From CAYSBE01 sp044337585 (lineage in GTDB: Bacteria > Bacteroidota > Bacteroidia > UKL13-3), in NCBI GenBank assembly GCA_044337585.1, contig JBIINH010000001.1, positions 9,454 to 73,453 of the forward strand: a stretch of DNA of 64,000 bases, given 5' to 3'. The position numbers and the translations under genes are program-made. Of this stretch, positions 25,586 to 34,917 are shown piece after piece; the stretch's first letter is position 1, and each line of letters begins with the position of its first letter. The notes beneath the pieces were generated by a model that saw nothing but the letters and a program-made list of their open reading frames with translations, did not search any database and had not been told where the DNA came from.

Positions 25586-26989
25586 ATGAAAATAACTTTT
25601 CACGGAGCAGCTAGGCAGGTGACGGGGAGCATGCATTTGCTTACCCTCGACAATGGCTATAATATCTTATTGGATTGTGGGATGAACTACGAGCAAAAGC
25701 GTGAGTTGAATGCTGATGCTTTTGAATTTCCGTTTCGTGCTGCCGATATAGATGTCTTGGTCCTTTCTCACGCCCATATTGATCATTCGGGCAATATTCC
25801 AAAGTTGGTGTCTGATGGATTTAAAGGACAAATTCTGTGTACACCACCTACGTTTGATTTGGTAAAATACCTGTTGTTTGACAGTGCCAATATTCAGCTA
25901 AATGAGTATAAGCAACGTTTGAATAGGGCTGGTAAAAATAGGCGACAGTTTATTGCTCCACCCATATACAGCGACCGCGAAGTAGAGATAGCACTTGACA
26001 AATTTGTGACACTGAATTTCGGTAAGCCATTTCAGCTATCACCAACAGTAAGTATTGAGTTGATAGAGGCAGGTCATTTACTTGGCGCAGCCAGTGTGGT
26101 TATTCAATACGATGAGAATGACACCACAAGAAGGATTGGTTTTAGTGGAGATATTGGCCGAAGCCATGCTGAACTTATTCGTACTCCGGTGGTCATGAAA
26201 AACCTAGACTACCTTATTACAGAAACCACATACGGGGGGCGAAAACACAAGTCGGGTGTGCATGCTGAAACCGATTTGCTCAAGTATTTTGACGAAGTAG
26301 AGCGTATGCGTGGTCGCCTCATTATCCCTGCATTTAGTGTGGGTCGTACACAATCAATCGTGTTTGCATTGCACAAGCTTTACCGCAAGGGATTGTTGCC
26401 TCCTGTAAAAGTATTTGTAGACAGTCCGTTAGCAGTTCGCTCAACGTATATTTATGAAAAATACCCAGAGTTATTGAATGACGAAGCAAAAGCATTTATG
26501 GAACAACACGGAGCCTTGTTTGATTTTGAGCAACTGGAATTGTTAGAAGATTACGAAGACCACGAAAAATTGATGTATTATACAGAGCCTTGTATCATCA
26601 TTTCTGCTGCAGGTATGGTTGAAGGCGGTCGCATTCAAGAGCATGTTCGCAATAATGTGCAAAACCCTTTTAGTACCATTCTCATTGCCGGCTATTGTGC
26701 CGAAGGTACTCTAGGGCATCGTTTGTTGCAAGGGCAAAAAAACCTGCGCATGAATGGCCGCGACTACCAAATATATTCGAAAATTGCGCATACAGATGTG
26801 TTTAGTTCGCACCCTGATAGCGATGAAATATTTTCGTATATCCATGCACATGTACAGCCACAACTTAAAAATATTTTTCTGGTGCATGGCGATGGCAACA
26901 ACTTAGATGAAATGCAAAAAAGATTGGAAGACAATGGTATTCATCAATCGGTGATTCCCGAAATGGGACAATCGTTTTATTTAGATTAG
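25586..26989 (+). CDS. MBL-fold/beta-CASP ribonuclease-like hydrolase
   Basis: A 467-aa metallo-beta-lactamase with beta-CASP insert and RNA specificity domain, related to archaeal/bacterial YSH1-CPSF73 and the yeast-type RNase family rather than RNase J itself. Zinc ligands are in SHAHIDHSGN (residues 61-70), EAGHLLGAA, GFSGDIGR and the late KIAHTDVFSSH and LVHGDGNN. IIPAFSVGRTQ and ISAAGMVEGGRIQEH are beta-CASP and specificity-domain motifs. Expected cytoplasmic metal-dependent RNA endo- or exonuclease. It is a different subgroup from the DNA exonuclease at 1318. Confidence 0.92.
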   Translation: MKITFHGAARQVTGSMHLLTLDNGYNILLDCGMNYEQKRELNADAFEFPFRAADIDVLVLSHAHIDHSGNIPKLVSDGFKGQILCTPPTFDLVKYLLFDSANIQLNEYKQRLNRAGKNRRQFIAPPIYSDREVEIALDKFVTLNFGKPFQLSPTVSIELIEAGHLLGAASVVIQYDENDTTRRIGFSGDIGRSHAELIRTPVVMKNLDYLITETTYGGRKHKSGVHAETDLLKYFDEVERMRGRLIIPAFSVGRTQSIVFALHKLYRKGLLPPVKVFVDSPLAVRSTYIYEKYPELLNDEAKAFMEQHGALFDFEQLELLEDYEDHEKLMYYTEPCIIISAAGMVEGGRIQEHVRNNVQNPFSTILIAGYCAEGTLGHRLLQGQKNLRMNGRDYQIYSKIAHTDVFSSHPDSDEIFSYIHAHVQPQLKNIFLVHGDGNNLDEMQKRLEDNGIHQSVIPEMGQSFYLD

Positions 26990-26994
26990 AAACC

Positions 26995-27002
26995 TATATT
27001 TG
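26995..27002 (+). promoter_or_regulatory. -7 promoter element of tRNA-Arg
   Basis: TATATTTG, a match to TAnnTTTG, 11 bp before the mature tRNA 5' end. No clear -33 TTG at the right spacing. It starts 5 bp after the stop of the upstream gene. Confidence 0.55.
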
Positions 27003-27013
27003 ACCCATCAAAC

Positions 27014-27085
27014 GGTCTCGTAGTACAACGGATAGTATTTGGGTCTCCGGAACCCAAGATTCAGGTTCGATTCCTGACGAGACCG
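27014..27085 (+). tRNA. tRNA-Arg (anticodon CCG)
   Basis: A 72-nt cloverleaf: acceptor stem 27014-27020 with 27078-27084 (7 bp), D-arm stem GTAC/GTAT, anticodon stem TGGGT/ACCCA with loop CTCCGGA, so the anticodon CCG is at 27047-27049 (reads CGG), and T-arm TCAGG/CCTGA with loop TTCGATT. Discriminator G at 27085; CCA is not encoded. An 8-T run at 27087-27094 follows at once and can end the transcript. Confidence 0.95.
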
Positions 27086-27096
27086 CTTTTTTTTCA

Positions 27097-28179
27097 TTGC
27101 CTGTATTTTTCATAGCTTTGGCATTAGGTTTGTTCGCAAAATCTGCTTTGGCACAAGACTCTGCTTCCCGTTTTCATTTCGATATGTATGCAGAAATGTA
27201 CTATAACATTAGTAATCCCAAGCCCTTAAACCAAGAGTTAAATCCAGTATTTTGTTTTAATCATTCAATTACAGATGCGTTGCGCCCTAACATTATAATG
27301 GGGCGGGCAAAATATATGCATAAACGTTTGCGTGGTTCGCTTGGATTGATGGCCGGTACTTATGCCATGTACAATTTAGCTGCAGAACCCCTATGGGCGC
27401 AATATATTTATGAAGCCAATATTGGATATAAGCTAAAAAAAGATGGGACCTTTTGGCTCGAAGCAGGGGTTTTTGAGTCGTATCTTGGTTATGAAAGTGT
27501 CACTTCAATGGATAATCTTCTACTTAGCCGTTCCTTTGCTTCAGAGTTATCTCCATATTACATGTCAGGAGTGCGGTTGTTTCACACATCAAAAAACCAA
27601 AAATGGGACATGAGCTTGAATGTGAACAATGGTTGGCAACATATTGTGGAACCCCTTTCAATAAATCGATTGTCAGTTGGCATACAACTGACATGGAAAA
27701 AAAACAAACAGCTGTTATTAAACTATAGTAACTTTTATGGAGCAGCCTATATATATGGATTGGGCTACAGCGACAGTATTCGAGTTGATCGTGCATTTCA
27801 TGATTTTTATGTGATTTACAATCCCACTTCGCGGCTTCAATTACGCTCGCAGCTTGACATAGGCATTGATGATTGGCAAAAATATTGGATTCAAACCAAT
27901 ATGATGGTAGCTTACCAACTCACCCAAATGGTTTCGGTTGCGGCACGTGCCGAATGGTTTAGAGATATTGATGAGGCATTGGTTTACATACCCAAACAAG
28001 GGGGTTCTATGATGCATGCTTTTTCGGCTAATGTAAAAGTGAAAATGTGGAAAGACAAAATGGCCTTGCGGATAGAATCGAAATTTGCAGAATCAACTAA
28101 GCAAATGTTTATCAACGAAGTAGGAAGCTATCAAACATCGCAATTTATACATGGTATCAGCCTAAGTGTAAAGCTATAA
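27097..28179 (+). CDS. Outer-membrane beta-barrel (porin-like) protein
   Basis: A 360-aa protein with a signal peptide (FIALALGLFAKSALAQ) and alternating-residue strands rich in Tyr and Trp ending in HGISLSVKL, as in outer-membrane barrels. It resembles the Bacteroidetes porin/OmpL-type families that open with a short plug-like DMYAEMYYN segment. Substrate unknown. The only in-frame start before the signal sequence is the TTG at 27097, 11 bp after the tRNA gene and 2 bp after its T-run; there is no room for a separate promoter other than that of the tRNA. Confidence 0.8.
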   Translation: MPVFFIALALGLFAKSALAQDSASRFHFDMYAEMYYNISNPKPLNQELNPVFCFNHSITDALRPNIIMGRAKYMHKRLRGSLGLMAGTYAMYNLAAEPLWAQYIYEANIGYKLKKDGTFWLEAGVFESYLGYESVTSMDNLLLSRSFASELSPYYMSGVRLFHTSKNQKWDMSLNVNNGWQHIVEPLSINRLSVGIQLTWKKNKQLLLNYSNFYGAAYIYGLGYSDSIRVDRAFHDFYVIYNPTSRLQLRSQLDIGIDDWQKYWIQTNMMVAYQLTQMVSVAARAEWFRDIDEALVYIPKQGGSMMHAFSANVKVKMWKDKMALRIESKFAESTKQMFINEVGSYQTSQFIHGISLSVKL

Positions 28180-28186
28180 ATAAGCA

Positions 28187-28218
28187 TTGCCGGTTATGCA
28201 ATAGAAATGCTACATTCG
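28187..28218 (+). promoter_or_regulatory. Candidate promoter for gatB
   Basis: TTG at 28187-28189, a 21-nt spacer and TACATTCG at 28211-28218, one base off TAnnTTTG. It lies 19 bp before the gatB ATG. Confidence 0.4.
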
Positions 28219-28237
28219 CACGTAATTTTTAGGTTTC

Positions 28238-29695
28238 ATGGAAATTGACTATTCAGCATACGAACCCGTAATTGGTTTAGAAGTACATGCACAAATGCTT
28301 ACTAAAAGTAAAGCATATAGTGATGATGCGACAGATTATGGTGCATCGCCAAACACACAAGTAAGCCCTATTACTCTTGGTCATCCAGGTACATTGCCTG
28401 TACATAATTTAGAGGCAGTGAAATTTGCAATCAAAATGGGAATAGCCTGCCAATGTGATATTGCCGAATATAATTACTATGCACGCAAAAATTATTTCTA
28501 TGCAGATTTGCCTAAAGGCTATCAAATTACTCAGGATAAAACACCAATATGTACCAATGGATACATTGATATTAAACTTAAAGATGATACAGAGAAGCGC
28601 ATCAACCTTACCCGCATACACATGGAGGAAGATACAGGTAAAAGCATGCACGATCAAGATGTGTATGATACATTAATTGACTATAACCGAGCAGGTACTC
28701 CGCTTATAGAAATTGTAACTGAACCTGATATACGAACCGGTGAAGAGGCTTATCAATATTTAACTGAAATACGCCAATTGGTTCGATACCTAGAAATATG
28801 TGATGGCAATATGGAAGAAGGATCAATGCGCTGCGATGCCAATGTTTCAGTTAGGAAAAAAGGTGCTTCAGGTTATGGTACAAAGGTGGAAGTAAAAAAC
28901 ATGAATTCTATTCGCAACGTGCAACGAGCCATTGATTTTGAAATAAAAAGGCAAATAGAAGCATTGGAGAATGGTGAAAAAATTTACCAAGAAACACGCA
29001 CATTTGAGGCAACCAAAGGTATCACTATCGTGATGCGTACCAAAGAAGGAGCTAGCGATTACCGTTACTTTCCCGAACCTGATTTGCCACCTTTGCGCAT
29101 TACACCAAGCTATATTGAAAGTGTAAAGGCTCAAATGCCTGATTTGCCAAAAGCCCTTTTTCAAAAATTTACCTCAGCATATAAACTAAGTGACTATGAT
29201 GCCGGAGTGCTTACCGAAAATAGGTATGTAGCCGAGTATTTTGAAATATTGTTGAAACATACCGACAATATCAAAGCAGCAGCAAATTGGCTGATGGTGC
29301 AAATAAAAGGTTACTTGAATGAAAATGCACTTGATATCAAAGACTTTGTGCTTTCACCTTCCAAAATTGCAGATATCATTGGCTTGATTGATGCAGGAAA
29401 AATAAGTCACTCATTGGCATCAAAAAATTTATTTCCTGCCATGATTGCGCACCCTGATATGTCAGCAGCAGCCTTGTCAGAAAAATTAAATCTTACCCAA
29501 GACAATGATACTGGTGAATTGGAAAAAATTATAGCTCAGGCTTTGGCTAAGTATCCTGAAAAAGTAGCTGAATACAAAGCAGGAAAAACATCACTTATCG
29601 GCTTGTTTATGGGCGAAGTAATGAAGCTAAGCAAAGGCAAAGCCGATCCAAAAATAGCCAATCAATTAGTAAAAGAACAATTAGACAAATCATAA
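28238..29695 (+). CDS. gatB: Asp-tRNA(Asn)/Glu-tRNA(Gln) amidotransferase subunit B
   Basis: A 485-aa GatB, the kinase/tRNA-binding subunit of the GatCAB complex that converts misacylated Glu-tRNA-Gln or Asp-tRNA-Asn. The opening YEPVIGLEVHAQ, the YYARKNYFYADLPKGYQI segment, the LIDYNRAGTPLIEIVTEPD motif and SMRCDANVSVR are all family signatures, and the YqeY-like tail domain fills 330-485. gatA and gatC are not in the window. The next gene starts 4 bp after the stop. Confidence 0.97.
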   Translation: MEIDYSAYEPVIGLEVHAQMLTKSKAYSDDATDYGASPNTQVSPITLGHPGTLPVHNLEAVKFAIKMGIACQCDIAEYNYYARKNYFYADLPKGYQITQDKTPICTNGYIDIKLKDDTEKRINLTRIHMEEDTGKSMHDQDVYDTLIDYNRAGTPLIEIVTEPDIRTGEEAYQYLTEIRQLVRYLEICDGNMEEGSMRCDANVSVRKKGASGYGTKVEVKNMNSIRNVQRAIDFEIKRQIEALENGEKIYQETRTFEATKGITIVMRTKEGASDYRYFPEPDLPPLRITPSYIESVKAQMPDLPKALFQKFTSAYKLSDYDAGVLTENRYVAEYFEILLKHTDNIKAAANWLMVQIKGYLNENALDIKDFVLSPSKIADIIGLIDAGKISHSLASKNLFPAMIAHPDMSAAALSEKLNLTQDNDTGELEKIIAQALAKYPEKVAEYKAGKTSLIGLFMGEVMKLSKGKADPKIANQLVKEQLDKS

Positions 29696-29699
29696 CAAA

Positions 29700-30821
29700 A
29701 TGCAAAAAATATCATACCTATTTATCGTAGGATTTGTGCTGCTAAGCTCAGCTTGCAGCCAGTCAAAAGAAAAGCCAGGCAACTTTTCGGTTAAAGGCAA
29801 TATTAAAAATTATACCGGTCCTGCTTTGCAATTAAGCGAAATCACAACAACTGGTCTAAAATTTATCGACTCCACTTTGGTAGATGCCAAAGGCAATTTT
29901 GAATTTAAAAACAGCGTATCGCATCCTACATTTGCCATTATTGGTTTTAGCAATACAGCAATTGTACTGTTGCTCGACTCTGGTGCTACAACCACCTTAT
30001 CCATTGATTCAAAAACACCAGAAGCTTATGGCGTATCTGGCACATTAGAAAACGAACAATTGCGTCAAATCATTTTAATGAATAACAAATACATGATGCA
30101 AGTAAATGAATTGGAACGTAGATATACAGAAGCGGCCCAACAAAAAACCATGACTGTTGAAATGGAAAACAAAATTAAAACAGAATATCAAGGTTTGATG
30201 GATGCCCGTACCAATGAGCTTAAGGAAAAAACATTGTCAATTGAAAGTGGCTTGGTTCCTTATTTTGTTACCAACTTTTTGATGCCTGAAGCCGACTTCG
30301 AATTTTTCAACAAAGTAGATGAAAAGTTTTACAACCGCTACACTGATTCTAAATATGCACAAGACTTACACAAAAGGGTAGTGAAGCTAAAAGGTACCGC
30401 CACTGGCCAGCAGGTAGCAGATATTGTGTTACAAGATCCATATGGAAAAACCATTGCACTATCATCACTCAGGGGAAAATATGTACTTATTGATTTTTGG
30501 GCAAGTTGGTGTGGTCCCTGTAGGCGCGAAAATCCAAACGTGGTAAAGATGTATCAGAAATATAAAGACAAAGGATTTGATATTTACAGTGTGTCGCTTG
30601 ACGACAATAAAGATTCTTGGATGAAAGCCATCAATGCCGACCAATTGCTATGGCCAAATCATGTGAGCGACTTGCAAAAATGGAATTCATCGGTGGTTCC
30701 ACAATTTAATATTGAAAGTATACCCTTTACTATGTTGATTGATGCTGAGGGTAAAATTATAGGCAAAAACCTTAGAGGTGAAGCGCTTGAGCAAAAATTG
30801 AAAGCTATTTTCAATTATTAA
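29700..30821 (+). CDS. DUF4369/TlpA-type thioredoxin lipoprotein
   Basis: A 373-aa lipoprotein with Cys19 as lipidated residue (LLSSACSQ). Residues 28-120 form a DUF4369 beta domain, 120-230 are helical, and 235-373 are a thioredoxin domain with FWASWCGPCRREN and the cis-Pro near ESIPFTML. Membrane-anchored periplasmic thiol-disulfide exchange is expected. It follows gatB by 4 bp and is probably read from the same transcript, though the two roles are unrelated. Confidence 0.9.
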   Translation: MQKISYLFIVGFVLLSSACSQSKEKPGNFSVKGNIKNYTGPALQLSEITTTGLKFIDSTLVDAKGNFEFKNSVSHPTFAIIGFSNTAIVLLLDSGATTTLSIDSKTPEAYGVSGTLENEQLRQIILMNNKYMMQVNELERRYTEAAQQKTMTVEMENKIKTEYQGLMDARTNELKEKTLSIESGLVPYFVTNFLMPEADFEFFNKVDEKFYNRYTDSKYAQDLHKRVVKLKGTATGQQVADIVLQDPYGKTIALSSLRGKYVLIDFWASWCGPCRRENPNVVKMYQKYKDKGFDIYSVSLDDNKDSWMKAINADQLLWPNHVSDLQKWNSSVVPQFNIESIPFTMLIDAEGKIIGKNLRGEALEQKLKAIFNY

Positions 30822-30900
30822 TTAATGGTGCTTAACATTAATTTAAATATAGCTTAATATTGAATACAGAATGTAATCCTAATGTTACCAAAAAAAAGAT

Positions 30901-31578
30901 ATGGAAAACCCTTACAAAATTTTGGTTGTTGACGATGAAATTGATATTCTTGAGTTTATTCAATATAATCTTAGAAAAGAAGGTTATGAAGTTCATTTAG
31001 CTCACAATGGTCAAGAAGCAATTGATGTATCCAAAAAAGTAAAGCCTGATTTGATTTTGCTGGATGTGATGATGCCTGTGATGGATGGGATAGAGGCTTG
31101 CAAACAAATCAAATCTAATTCCGATCTGGAAAAAATATTTATTGTGTTCCTTACAGCCCGTGCCGAAGAGTATTCTGAAATAGCAGGTTTCAATGCTGGA
31201 GCAGATGATTATATTTCGAAACCTATAAAGCCAAGGGTTTTGCTAAGTCGCATTAGTGCCATATTGCGCAGAAAAGGGAAAGAAATTGTAGAATCAAAAA
31301 TCGTAGCCGGAGACATCACCATAGATCGCGAAACTTTTTTGGTATACAAAAATGGTGCGAAAATTCAGTTGGCACGCAAAGAGTTTGAATTGCTTTACCT
31401 GTTAGCTGGTAAACCCGGTAAGGTTTTTACCCGCGATTTTATTTTAGAAAAAGTGTGGGGCGATGAAGTGCTTGTGGTTGATAGAACAATTGATGTTCAC
31501 ATTCGTAAATTGCGCGAGAAAATTGGAGATGAATACATTGGCACCGTAAAGGGCGTTGGCTATAAGTTTGAAGCATGA
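30901..31578 (+). CDS. OmpR/PhoB-family response regulator
   Basis: A 225-aa two-domain regulator. The receiver (1-120) has DDE at 11-13, the phospho-acceptor Asp55 in LILLDVMMP, Thr in VFLTAR and Lys in YISKPIKP. The C-terminal winged helix (130-225) has FELLYLLA and RTIDVHIRKLREKIG as recognition helix. The stop overlaps the kinase start by 4 bp (ATGA), a cognate pair. Targets are unknown; no operator was identified. Confidence 0.95.
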   Translation: MENPYKILVVDDEIDILEFIQYNLRKEGYEVHLAHNGQEAIDVSKKVKPDLILLDVMMPVMDGIEACKQIKSNSDLEKIFIVFLTARAEEYSEIAGFNAGADDYISKPIKPRVLLSRISAILRRKGKEIVESKIVAGDITIDRETFLVYKNGAKIQLARKEFELLYLLAGKPGKVFTRDFILEKVWGDEVLVVDRTIDVHIRKLREKIGDEYIGTVKGVGYKFEA

Positions 31579-32627
31579 TAAGAAACCCGAAACCTATTTT
31601 CATTGCCTTTGTTATTTCTATTATTCTAGCATTGTTTGTAGGCCTCATTACTTTCTTTGTTGCGGATATTACGTTTAGCAATGTCCTCATATCTGCCATT
31701 GCTACTTTATTGTTTTCGGTTTTGCTTTTTTTCTACTCACTAGAGTTTTTTATTTACAAAAAAATAAAACTCATATACAAAACCATCCATAGCCTCAAAA
31801 CCCAAAAATACGATGCTAAATTAAGTAATTTTGATTGGCGAAGTGACCCGATTTCCAATATGAATAAAGAGGTAATCAGTTGGGCACGAGACCAAAAAGA
31901 ACAGATGGAGCAACTGAAAAAACTTGCAGACTTTAGAAAAGAATTTTTAGGCAATGTATCGCACGAACTCAAAACCCCAATTTTTAATATTCAGGGTTAT
32001 TTGCATACCCTTATTGATGGTGCCATTGATGACCCCGAAGTGAATGTGCGTTTTTTGCAAAAAGCAGCCCGCAGCGCAGATAGATTAAGCGATCTTGTAG
32101 CCGATTTGTTGGCCATCTCACAACTCGAGTCAGGTGAACTTCTCATGGAGCTGGAGCGATTTGATATTAACGCATTGGTGAAAGATGTATACGAACAATT
32201 TGAAGTAAGGGCAAAAGAACGTGGCATTACCTTGCTGATAAAAGATGGATGCAACAAACCATTCTTTGCATATGGCGATCGTTATCGCATTCGACAAGTC
32301 ATTGTCAATCTTGTTCTCAACTCTATTAAATACGGAAGAGACTTGGGAACTACTACAGCAGCTTATTATGATATGGACCAAAATACATTAGTAGAAATTG
32401 GCGACAACGGTGAGGGCATGACACAAGAACATTTGCCCCGCATATTCGAACGTTTTTACCGTGTTGACAAAAGCCGCGCACGCGAGGGCGGACCAGGAGG
32501 TACCGGGTTAGGATTGGCTATTGTAAAACACATTATAGAAGCACATGGGCAAACTATTAATGTACGTAGTACGGTGGGGCAGGGTACCACATTTGGCTTC
32601 ACTCTGAAAAAGGCAGCAGGAAATTAA
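31575..32627 (+). CDS. Sensor histidine kinase
   Basis: A 350-aa inner-membrane kinase, PhoR-like. Two transmembrane helices lie at about 7-30 and 37-61 with almost no periplasmic loop, so it probably senses at or within the membrane. The phospho-acceptor is His130 in GNVSHELKTP; HATPase motifs are VNLVLNSIKYG (N box), GDNGEGM (G1) and GGTGLGLAIVKHI (G2). It partners the response regulator encoded just upstream. Confidence 0.94.
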   Translation: MIRNPKPIFIAFVISIILALFVGLITFFVADITFSNVLISAIATLLFSVLLFFYSLEFFIYKKIKLIYKTIHSLKTQKYDAKLSNFDWRSDPISNMNKEVISWARDQKEQMEQLKKLADFRKEFLGNVSHELKTPIFNIQGYLHTLIDGAIDDPEVNVRFLQKAARSADRLSDLVADLLAISQLESGELLMELERFDINALVKDVYEQFEVRAKERGITLLIKDGCNKPFFAYGDRYRIRQVIVNLVLNSIKYGRDLGTTTAAYYDMDQNTLVEIGDNGEGMTQEHLPRIFERFYRVDKSRAREGGPGGTGLGLAIVKHIIEAHGQTINVRSTVGQGTTFGFTLKKAAGN

Positions 32628-32684
32628 GCTTTTCATCTATAGAGCTTTAGAACTTACGTATTTTTATTTCTATACTCGCATGTC

Positions 32685-33581
32685 ATGAATAGATTTTTGG
32701 TGTGTATTGTAGGTCCAACAGCTGTGGGAAAAACTACCCTTACCATCCACCTTGCACAAAAATTTAAAACTGTCATTGTATCAGCCGACTCTAGACAATT
32801 TTATAAAGAAGTTTCCATTGGTACGGCAAAGCCAAATGCAGCAGAATTGACCGCAGTACCTCATTATTTCATCAACAATAAATCTATTTGGGAAACATAC
32901 AATGCAGGCGATTTTGAACGAGAGGCTGTATCATTTATCAATACATATTTACAAGATCATCAGTTGATACTCCTTTGTGGCGGATCGGGATTGTACGTAA
33001 AAGCGGTGCTTGAAGGCTTTGATCCATTGCCTACCGCAAATGAGCTGCTAAGAAAAGAATTGCAACAGCAATATGCAGAATTTGGAATAACCATATTGCA
33101 AACAAGGCTATTGAGCCTTTCACCAACGGCAACTGAAAATATAGAAATGCACAATCCGCAGCGCCTTATGCGGGCCATTGAAATAGCAACAGGTTTTACA
33201 CCTTCAGATACAGAATTATTACGAAATTTTACACCTATCATCATTGGTCTAGATATGCCTAGGGAGTCCTTATATAATAAAATAAATTTGCGTGTAGACC
33301 AAATGATGGCCTCTGGCTTGGAGGATGAAGCACGATCTATGCTACCCTACAGAAATACATATGCCATGAAAACGGTGGGATATGCAGAGCTTTTCGATTA
33401 TTTTGATGGGAAACTATCAAAAGAAAATGCCGTAGCAAAGATCAAACAACATTCAAGAAACTATGCCAAAAAACAGCTTACATGGTTTCGCAAAACAACC
33501 AGTATAAAATGGTTTTTGAATGATGAAACAGATGCCATTATTAGTTATATAGAAACACAAATAAAAAATTACAACACCTAA
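32685..33581 (+). CDS. miaA: tRNA dimethylallyltransferase
   Basis: A 298-aa enzyme that adds dimethylallyl to A37 of tRNAs reading UNN codons. The P-loop GPTAVGKT is at residues 9-16, then VSADSRQFYKEVSIGTAKP, LCGGSGLYVKAVLEGFD, NPQRLMRAIEI and the late KQHSRNYAKKQLTWFRK motif. Length is normal. The small cupin gene follows 14 bp later. Confidence 0.96.
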   Translation: MNRFLVCIVGPTAVGKTTLTIHLAQKFKTVIVSADSRQFYKEVSIGTAKPNAAELTAVPHYFINNKSIWETYNAGDFEREAVSFINTYLQDHQLILLCGGSGLYVKAVLEGFDPLPTANELLRKELQQQYAEFGITILQTRLLSLSPTATENIEMHNPQRLMRAIEIATGFTPSDTELLRNFTPIIIGLDMPRESLYNKINLRVDQMMASGLEDEARSMLPYRNTYAMKTVGYAELFDYFDGKLSKENAVAKIKQHSRNYAKKQLTWFRKTTSIKWFLNDETDAIISYIETQIKNYNT

Positions 33582-33595
33582 TAATTAGTTGCAAT

Positions 33596-33955
33596 ATGCC
33601 ATATACCAAACAAGATAACCCATTTGTAGTGCCTACGACCGATAATAAATTGATTGAAGAACATTACGGAATGGCAACCACAGGCGACAAAGGCTTTTCC
33701 ATTGCCCACATGATTGCACCAGTAGGATGGAGCGAGCCATACCAATATCCACAATTTGATGAAGTGACAATTGTGATTAGCGGGCGTAAACAATTTGAAG
33801 TGGATGATGAAGTGGTGGTATTGAATGCTGGAGAAAGTATATTAATACGTAAAGGCTCCAAAGTAAAATATGCCAACCCATTTGATACGCCTTGTGAATA
33901 TTGGAGTTGTTGTGTGCCTGCATTTACCCTTGAAACAGCCAACCGTGAATCATGA
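33596..33955 (+). CDS. Small cupin-domain protein
   Basis: A 119-aa single cupin barrel (APVGWSEPYQYPQFDEVTIVISGRKQFEVDDEVVVLNAGESILIRKGSKV) of the EutQ/ethanolamine-utilisation-like type. The usual first-motif histidines are replaced (no HxH; EPYQYPQFDE stands there), so metal binding is uncertain. Function unknown. It overlaps the next gene by 4 bp (ATGA). Confidence 0.8.
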   Translation: MPYTKQDNPFVVPTTDNKLIEEHYGMATTGDKGFSIAHMIAPVGWSEPYQYPQFDEVTIVISGRKQFEVDDEVVVLNAGESILIRKGSKVKYANPFDTPCEYWSCCVPAFTLETANRES

Positions 33956-34917
33956 AAAAAATTAGCCTTACTATAGCCTGCTGTCTGTTTATCATCCATG
34001 GTTTCTCGTGGGGATTTTTTGCACACAAAGCCATTAACAGACTTGCTGTTTTTGCGCTGCCAGCAGAGATGTTCGGTTTTTATAAAGCCAATATAGATTT
34101 CATTACAGAGCATGCTGTTGACCCCGACAAAAGAAGGTACAGCGACCCAGATGAAGCTTGCCGGCATTATGTTGACTTGGATTATTTTGAAAAATCTGCT
34201 CCGATAGATACCGTTCCATTCAGGTGGGATGATGCCGTAAAAAAATATTCAGAAGATACTTTGAAAGCTTACGGCATTGTACCTTGGCATATACAAATCA
34301 TGGTATTGCGTTTGACCAAAGCATTTAAAGAAAATGATAAAGAACGAATATTGCGAGTATCAGCTGAAATAGGACATTATATTTCTGATGCGCATGTGCC
34401 TTTACATGCCACAATGAACTATAATGGACAGCTTACCAATCAACATGGAATACATGGCTTTTGGGAATCGCGTTTGCCAGAACTGTATAGCAGTAATTAT
34501 GATTTTTTTGTAGGTAAAGCACGATACCTAGACCAAACATTACAAGCTGCTTGGATGGCTTCGCAAGGTAGTTTTGCAGCTAAAGATTCGGTGCTTGATT
34601 TTGAAAGGAAACTTAATGCCTCATTTAGCCAGGACAATAAATATACTTATGAAATGAGGGGGCAAACCAAAATCAAGCAATACTCTAAGGGATATGCACA
34701 GGCCTATCACCAAATGCTAGGCGATCAAGTGGAGCGCAGGATGCGCGAATCAGTATTGATGGTAGCAAGTTTTTGGTACACGGCTTGGGTAAATGCTGGA
34801 CAGCCTCAATTGCAAGATCAAGCTATCATTAAACTTTCAGAAGAAGAAATGAAGCAACAGCTAGAAGCCGAAAAGAAATTGTTATACGAAGAAAAAATGA
34901 TTGGGAGAGAAGAATGA
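33952..34917 (+). CDS. Zinc-dependent phospholipase C / S1-P1 nuclease-like protein
   Basis: A 321-aa exported protein. The signal peptide ends near HGFSWG, which would leave a Trp at the mature N-terminus as a zinc ligand in this family. FFAHKAINRLAVFALP, GHYISDAHVPLHATMNYNGQ and HGIHGFWESRLP supply the histidines and aspartates of the trinuclear zinc site. Whether it cuts phospholipid or nucleic acid cannot be told from sequence. Its stop codon abuts the convergent stop at 34918 without a spacer. Confidence 0.82.
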   Translation: MKKISLTIACCLFIIHGFSWGFFAHKAINRLAVFALPAEMFGFYKANIDFITEHAVDPDKRRYSDPDEACRHYVDLDYFEKSAPIDTVPFRWDDAVKKYSEDTLKAYGIVPWHIQIMVLRLTKAFKENDKERILRVSAEIGHYISDAHVPLHATMNYNGQLTNQHGIHGFWESRLPELYSSNYDFFVGKARYLDQTLQAAWMASQGSFAAKDSVLDFERKLNASFSQDNKYTYEMRGQTKIKQYSKGYAQAYHQMLGDQVERRMRESVLMVASFWYTAWVNAGQPQLQDQAIIKLSEEEMKQQLEAEKKLLYEEKMIGREE

